In this document: positions 59,811 to 64,000 of the stretch, piece by piece
Layout of the letters: each line of letters begins with the position of its first letter
Position numbering within the stretch: position 1 is the stretch's first letter
Assembly: GCA_020636005.1 (NCBI GenBank)
Contig: JACJYR010000002.1
Coordinates: 1,054,001 to 1,118,000, forward strand
Source of the DNA: Lewinellaceae bacterium
GTDB taxonomy: Bacteria; Bacteroidota; Bacteroidia; Chitinophagales; Saprospiraceae
DNA length: 64,000 nt
Reading direction: 5' to 3'
Position numbers and translations under genes: made by a program
Notes under the pieces: generated by a model
What the model was told of the DNA's origin: nothing
The model's input: only the letters and a program-made list of their open reading frames with translations
The model's database searches: none

Positions 59811-62063
59811 TCACTGCAGAAAATCAAACGATTTTGGATTCAGGTACTCAAGTTGTTCCACACCTTCCGTAATTTTTACAAACCTGTCTATTTCCACATT
59901 ATTATAAGTGGAAACAGTTCGTGTGGCGTTGGGCCACCTTATTTCAAGCTCCTTTATTTTGACCGCATCATCCAGCCCTACTTCCAGTGCAAGGCTGTTG
60001 CCACCAAAGCTACCCCCCGTAGATACTGTATTGTAGATGGAACGTTCCACGCCCCCTTTGTTGACTACTGTAAGCTTCACCCTTGCACCTATCGCTGCAC
60101 GGTTGGAGGTGGTACCTATCAGTTTGAGGTTGATCCAGCTTTTCCGGTTTCCAATGGGGTTGAGGAAAAATGCGTCGCCGAATACATCGCCTTCCATAGC
60201 CCCCCCAATGACGGCAAAAATATCCTGGTCGCCGTCGTTGTCAAAATCCCCAAAACCCACGCCGTGGCCTTTTTGCAAGTGGCCGAAACCACCGGTAGTG
60301 GTCACATCCTGAAAAGTTTTGCCCTGGTTGTTCCTGAACATTTTATTGGGCACGATAGCTGTCAGGCCGGGTGCACCGGTGCCAAAGTAACAATCGAGCC
60401 AGCCATCATTGTCAAGGTCACCGTAATTGGAACCCATCACGAACATTGCTTCGTCCAGCCCCGCCGCCTTGTAAATGTCCCTGAAGGTGCTATCGCCGTT
60501 GTTGATATATAAATGTGGGTTGCCACCGGCAAACTGTCCCTTGAAATTAAGCGTTGCGAGATAGGCTGCTACCTTTCCATCCGGCACACCAAACCCGGTA
60601 GCCATGATATCCTCCCACCCATCGTTGTTGAAATCGAACATCCAGCAGGGAAAGCCCACGACGGGCTCCCCTACCCCAGCCTGCCTCGTGGCATCCTGGA
60701 ACGAGACAAGACCATCTGCGGTGATACCATTATTAATCAGCAGAAGGTTCGACGAGTTGAGCGTGGAAATGTAGAGGTCCGGCCAGCCGTCATTGTTGAC
60801 GTCGCCTGCGGCGCAACCTTTTATGTAGGCCAATACCCCTCCCAGGCCCATCTCGTTGATGCGGTTGGTAAATGTACCGTCGTGGTTGTTGATGTAAAAT
60901 TCGCAAGGATTGGTGAACCCCTGGCCGGACTCGTTGCCGATGAAAAGGTCGAGCCAGCCATCCAGGTTGAAATCGGCCCAAACGGATGCCTGTGTGGGCG
61001 CATAGCTCAACAGGCCAGCCTCCACGGTGACGTCGGTAAAAGTACCATCGCCATTGTTTTTCAGAAGAGAGTTGGGTATCTTGCCACTGGCTTCGTACCA
61101 TGCGCCCCGCATGACAAACACGTCCATGAAGCCATCGTTGTTATAGTCGGTGTGGTTGGTGTTCAGCCCTCCGGTGAGGCCTGTCAAACCAGCTTCCCTG
61201 GTTTTCTCCGTAAAACTTCCATCGCCATTGTTCACATAAAACCTGAGCTGATCCTTCACGCCCCAGGAAGAAGCGATGATATCGAGCAGGCCATCGTTGT
61301 TGAAATCTTCGACACAGGCACCTCCCGACAGGCCAACCGTGCCGACGCCTATTTTGCTGGCAATATTTTTAAAAGGCGGCAGGTCGAAATCCGATTTGAA
61401 TGAGGATGCAGGGATAAGCCACTGCTTTGGCACTTTTTGAGGGTATTCGCCCAGGGTCATATAGGCAAAATTGAGCATCCAGATGGTCTCATAATCTTCC
61501 GGCTGCTCTTTCAGCATGGATTCGTAAAGCTGTATGGCGCTCCTGCTGCTTTCCGTGACGGTGTAAACACCTTTGCCCTGAATGGGCATCAGGCAGGATT
61601 GGTCGTTGTAGCGGTCAATACAGTTGCTGGCCTCGCCGAGCCGAATGTAGGACAGCGCCAGGAGTTTTTTCACCTGATAGACATATTTTGGGTTGCCGCC
61701 ACTTTGGTTTACAGCATCTAAAAGCTTTTCAAACTCCACCACGGCCTGCTCGTTTTTGCCCGCACTCAGCAGTTCGTAAGCGTATTGCAGGTTGGTTACA
61801 AATTGCTGGCTGGGGTCTGCACCGCTCTCCATCTGCGATTTGAAATGCTGGGCGCGGAGGCTGTTGGAATAGAAGGGCACCTGCATCGGGTCTATTTTTG
61901 CGTAGGCTTCCTGGAGCAGTTTTACCATCCCCGCAGTCCCCTTTCCCGAAGTCTTTTCGCTACTGGCTGAAGAAAACTCTTCGTTCGTTTTACCTCCTCC
62001 ACAACCAATTGCAAGAAGGATAACAATTTGAAAACCAATAATTTGAAGGGTCTTATTTTTCAT
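59811..62063 (-). CDS. FG-GAP/VCBS repeat lipoprotein with ASPIC/UnbV domain
   Basis: From ATG 62063 the protein has 750 residues with a lipobox (IVILLAIGCGGGK). Residues about 40-240 are helical and TPR-like (QQFVTNLQYAYELLSAGKNE and VKKLLALSYIRLGEASNCID). From about 260 come FG-GAP/VCBS propeller blades with calcium-binding loops DFNNDGLLD, DYNNDGFMD, DFNLDGWLD, DVNNDGWPD, DFNNDGWED, DLDNDGWLD and DFDNDGDQD. The C-terminal 110 residues are an ASPIC/UnbV domain (INLKLIGTTSNRAAIGARVK and LALEVGLDDAVKIKELEIRW). Such proteins (CRTAC1 family) are outer-membrane or surface lipoproteins of unknown function, common in Bacteroidota. Confidence 0.88.
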   Translation of the reverse strand: MKNKTLQIIGFQIVILLAIGCGGGKTNEEFSSASSEKTSGKGTAGMVKLLQEAYAKIDPMQVPFYSNSLRAQHFKSQMESGADPSQQFVTNLQYAYELLSAGKNEQAVVEFEKLLDAVNQSGGNPKYVYQVKKLLALSYIRLGEASNCIDRYNDQSCLMPIQGKGVYTVTESSRSAIQLYESMLKEQPEDYETIWMLNFAYMTLGEYPQKVPKQWLIPASSFKSDFDLPPFKNIASKIGVGTVGLSGGACVEDFNNDGLLDIIASSWGVKDQLRFYVNNGDGSFTEKTREAGLTGLTGGLNTNHTDYNNDGFMDVFVMRGAWYEASGKIPNSLLKNNGDGTFTDVTVEAGLLSYAPTQASVWADFNLDGWLDLFIGNESGQGFTNPCEFYINNHDGTFTNRINEMGLGGVLAYIKGCAAGDVNNDGWPDLYISTLNSSNLLLINNGITADGLVSFQDATRQAGVGEPVVGFPCWMFDFNNDGWEDIMATGFGVPDGKVAAYLATLNFKGQFAGGNPHLYINNGDSTFRDIYKAAGLDEAMFVMGSNYGDLDNDGWLDCYFGTGAPGLTAIVPNKMFRNNQGKTFQDVTTTGGFGHLQKGHGVGFGDFDNDGDQDIFAVIGGAMEGDVFGDAFFLNPIGNRKSWINLKLIGTTSNRAAIGARVKLTVVNKGGVERSIYNTVSTGGSFGGNSLALEVGLDDAVKIKELEIRWPNATRTVSTYNNVEIDRFVKITEGVEQLEYLNPKSFDFLQ

Positions 62064-62332
62064 CAGCAAGATAATTTCTTTCTACCGCCGATCAACCCGC
62101 CCCAACGAAGGGACCAGTTTTCAGCTAAACATTTTCCAGCCCCAAAAGTAGGCTATTTCCAATCAAGGGAGGTGGCTGACAGAAAAGCAGGAAAAGCCTG
62201 TGCCATGATCCGAACAACCCAAAGAAACAGGTTCCAAACTTTAAATAAATCTTAAATACCCTGCCCTTCCCAAAATTAAACTTTTGATTTGCAACCTGGC
62301 CCCGCTAAAACCGTCCTGTTTACCTCATTCGT
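62064..62332. other. Divergent intergenic region
   Basis: No gene. It separates the minus-strand ASPIC gene from the plus-strand symporter gene and should hold the ASPIC promoter; I cannot assign boxes. Confidence 0.45.
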
Positions 62333-62434
62333 AACGATGAAAAAATAACTTACCTATTTTGATTTTGGAAACCCCAGCAATGGAAGGGTTTTTTAATAAT
62401 AAAATAGTCATTTTATTTTTCCTTCGATCCTTAG
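62333..62434 (+). repeat. Dispersed upstream element, copy D
   Basis: Closest to copy A: AACGATGAAAAAATAACTT, TATTTTGATTTTGGAAACCCC, AGCAATGGAAGGG, TTTTTTAATAATAAAATAGTCATTTTATTTTTCC, TTCGATCCTTAG. The hairpin is the A type (AATAAAA/TTTTATT). It ends 61 bases before the symporter start codon and points toward it. Confidence 0.85.
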
Positions 62435-62495
62435 TGGCAGATGTTCCACAAAAACAAATAATCAACCAGGCCATTTGCCCCTTTAATCATAGTGT

Positions 62496-64000
62496 ATGCA
62501 TTGGATTGACTGGATTGTAATGGTGGCCGTGCTGGCAGGTATCATCGCCTATGGCGTTTGGAAAACCCGCAGCGTGAGCAGCATGAAGAGCTACCTGATG
62601 GGCGACCGGGAACTGCATTGGTGGACCATCGGGCTGTCCGTGATGGCCACGCAGGCCAGTGCCATCACCTTCCTTTCCACCCCCGGCCAGGCCTACGACG
62701 ATGGGATGCGCTTCGTGCAGTTTTATCTAGGCTTGCCCATCGCCATGATCCTGTTGGTCATTTTTGTGCTGCCTATCTATTACCGGCTCAACGTTTATAC
62801 TGCTTATGAATACCTGGAAGGGCGGTTCGACCTGAAGACCCGGACGCTGGCGGCTGTATTGTTCCTGTTTTCGAGGGGCATGGCAGCGGGCTTCACCATT
62901 TCGGCGCCGAGCATCGTACTGGCCAGCATCATGGGCTGGAACTTGCAGTGGACTATCATCCTGACCGGAAGCGCCGTTACTTTTTACACCGTTTTCGGCG
63001 GCACGAAGGCGGTGAGCGTCACGCAGCAGCAACAGATGACCGTCATCCTCCTGGGATTGGTAGCAACGGCTTTTATTATTGTCAGTAAATTCCCGCAGGA
63101 TGTATCATTCACCGAAGCGGTTGGCGTGGCGAATGTGATGGGAAAAATGGACGCCCTGAATTTTAAATTTGATTGGGCCGACCGCTACAACGTGTGGTCG
63201 GGCATCATCGCTTCGACTTTCCTGTTCCTCTCCTATTTCGGCACCGACCAGTCGCAGGTGCAGCGGTACCTGTCGGGGCGCTCGCTGAAAGAGAGCCAGT
63301 TGGGGCTGTTGTTCAATGGTTTTATCAAACTGCCGATGCAGTATTTTGTGCTGTTCACCGGCATCCTGGTATTCCTGTTTTTCATGTTTGTAAAACCGCC
63401 CGTCCATTTCAACAAGGCCAACCTGCAGAACCTGGAAAGCGCCGATGCCTACCGCCCGCAGCTCGACCAGCTCAAACAACGGCACGATGACATTTTCCAA
63501 CAAAAAGAAGCCGAAGTAAAAAACCTGGTCGGTGCCATGCGGGCGGAAGACCAGCCAGCCATCAACGCAACGAAGGAAAAGGTGATGGCCCTGCAGCAAC
63601 AGGACAACGAGGTGCGCTCGGAGGTGGACGCACTTATCAAAACCCACGCAGAAGAAACGGGCCAGAAAGTGGAGACCAACGACAAGGACTACATCTTCAT
63701 CACCTTCGTGGTCAACTACCTGCCCAAGGGCATGATCGGGCTGCTGCTCGCTGTGATTTTCTGTGCGGCCATGTCGTCCATTGCCTCCGAACTGAACGCG
63801 CTGGCCACTACCACCGTCGTTGATATCTACCGGCGCTCCATGAAACAGGATGCCACCGACCACCATTATTTAAGTGTTTCAAAATGGCTGACGGTGGCAT
63901 GGGGCGCGCTGGTGATTATGTTTGCCTCCATCACTTTGTTATTTGAAAACCTCATCCAGGCCGTCAACATCGTCGGCTCCTTGCTGTACGGCACCATCCT
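62496..64000 (+). CDS. Sodium:solute symporter (SSS family), runs off the window
   Basis: The gene starts at ATG 62496 (MHWIDWIVMVAVLAGIIAYG) and is open to the window end (501 codons), so the C-terminus is missing. SSS features are SYLMGDRELHWWTIGLSVMA (about 31-50), TQASAITFLSTPGQAY with the Na+-site serines (about 51-66), YEYLEGRFDLKTRTLAAVLF (about 103) and SYFGTDQSQVQRYLSGRSLKES (about 249). A charged insert of about 85 residues (about 308-392: FNKANLQNLESADAYRPQLD ... KEKVMALQQQDNEVRSEV) interrupts the helices; similar inserts occur in Bacteroidota SSS proteins. Substrate cannot be read; solute/Na+ uptake is the family function. Confidence 0.9.
   Translation, partial: MHWIDWIVMVAVLAGIIAYGVWKTRSVSSMKSYLMGDRELHWWTIGLSVMATQASAITFLSTPGQAYDDGMRFVQFYLGLPIAMILLVIFVLPIYYRLNVYTAYEYLEGRFDLKTRTLAAVLFLFSRGMAAGFTISAPSIVLASIMGWNLQWTIILTGSAVTFYTVFGGTKAVSVTQQQQMTVILLGLVATAFIIVSKFPQDVSFTEAVGVANVMGKMDALNFKFDWADRYNVWSGIIASTFLFLSYFGTDQSQVQRYLSGRSLKESQLGLLFNGFIKLPMQYFVLFTGILVFLFFMFVKPPVHFNKANLQNLESADAYRPQLDQLKQRHDDIFQQKEAEVKNLVGAMRAEDQPAINATKEKVMALQQQDNEVRSEVDALIKTHAEETGQKVETNDKDYIFITFVVNYLPKGMIGLLLAVIFCAAMSSIASELNALATTTVVDIYRRSMKQDATDHHYLSVSKWLTVAWGALVIMFASITLLFENLIQAVNIVGSLLYGTI

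Noticed and set aside
1..64000. tRNA, rRNA, riboswitch or prophage genes
   Set aside because: Scanned by eye for conserved tRNA arms, rRNA segments, common riboswitch cores and phage structural proteins; none found. A covariance-model search would be more sensitive.

Overview
The window looks like a chromosomal segment of a Bacteroidota bacterium, most likely Saprospiria. The evidence is several very large secreted proteins with HYR-type repeats and type IX secretion (T9SS) C-terminal domains, DUF4199 membrane proteins, an HU-CCDC81/SPOR fusion, a SusC-like N-terminal fragment, start sites without clear Shine-Dalgarno sequences, and an ASPIC/UnbV protein. No rRNA, tRNA, CRISPR array or phage was seen.

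Region 1 (about 0.3-8.8 kb, + strand) is a uronate utilisation locus: a broken SusC-type fragment, a DUF4861 lipoprotein, glucuronate isomerase (uxaC), KDG kinase (kdgK), KDPG aldolase (kdgA) and a TRAP transporter (dctP, dctQ, dctM). It would take up hexuronates and convert them to pyruvate and glyceraldehyde-3-phosphate; the middle steps are not in the window. A four-helix-bundle (23S intervening-sequence type) gene sits between dctQ and dctM.

Region 2 (9.4-24.8 kb) is mostly housekeeping and envelope genes: a CotH-like lipoprotein, a dihydroorotase homologue lacking its metal ligands, two DUF4199 proteins, two glycosyltransferases, a dicarboxylate symporter with a duplicated 5' end, two intact and one decayed Rpn/PD-(D/E)XK nuclease genes, lpxK, an Omp85-like protein and NAD kinase.

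Region 3 (25.0-34.4 kb) holds a minus-strand cluster (coaX, outer-membrane protein, two paralogous repeat lipoproteins), an HU-SPOR membrane protein, an M1 peptidase and a small lipoprotein.

Region 4 (35.3-59.1 kb, minus strand) is the most unusual part: four giant T9SS proteins that share one tail (carboxypeptidase-regulatory-like, dockerin-like, cohesin-like, T9SS sorting domain). Two of them (about 2,200 residues each) form a tandem duplication. Each is preceded by a small secreted protein and by a leader with a terminator-like hairpin, and they share a 5.06-kb nearly identical block in which no indel was seen, while their N-terminal domains are unrelated.

Region 5 (59.8-64 kb) has an ASPIC/UnbV FG-GAP lipoprotein and the start of a sodium:solute symporter that runs off the window. 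Across the window a previously unrecognised (to me) ~105-bp intergenic element occurs four times, always oriented toward the gene downstream of it, with a hairpin whose sequence changes but whose pairing is kept.
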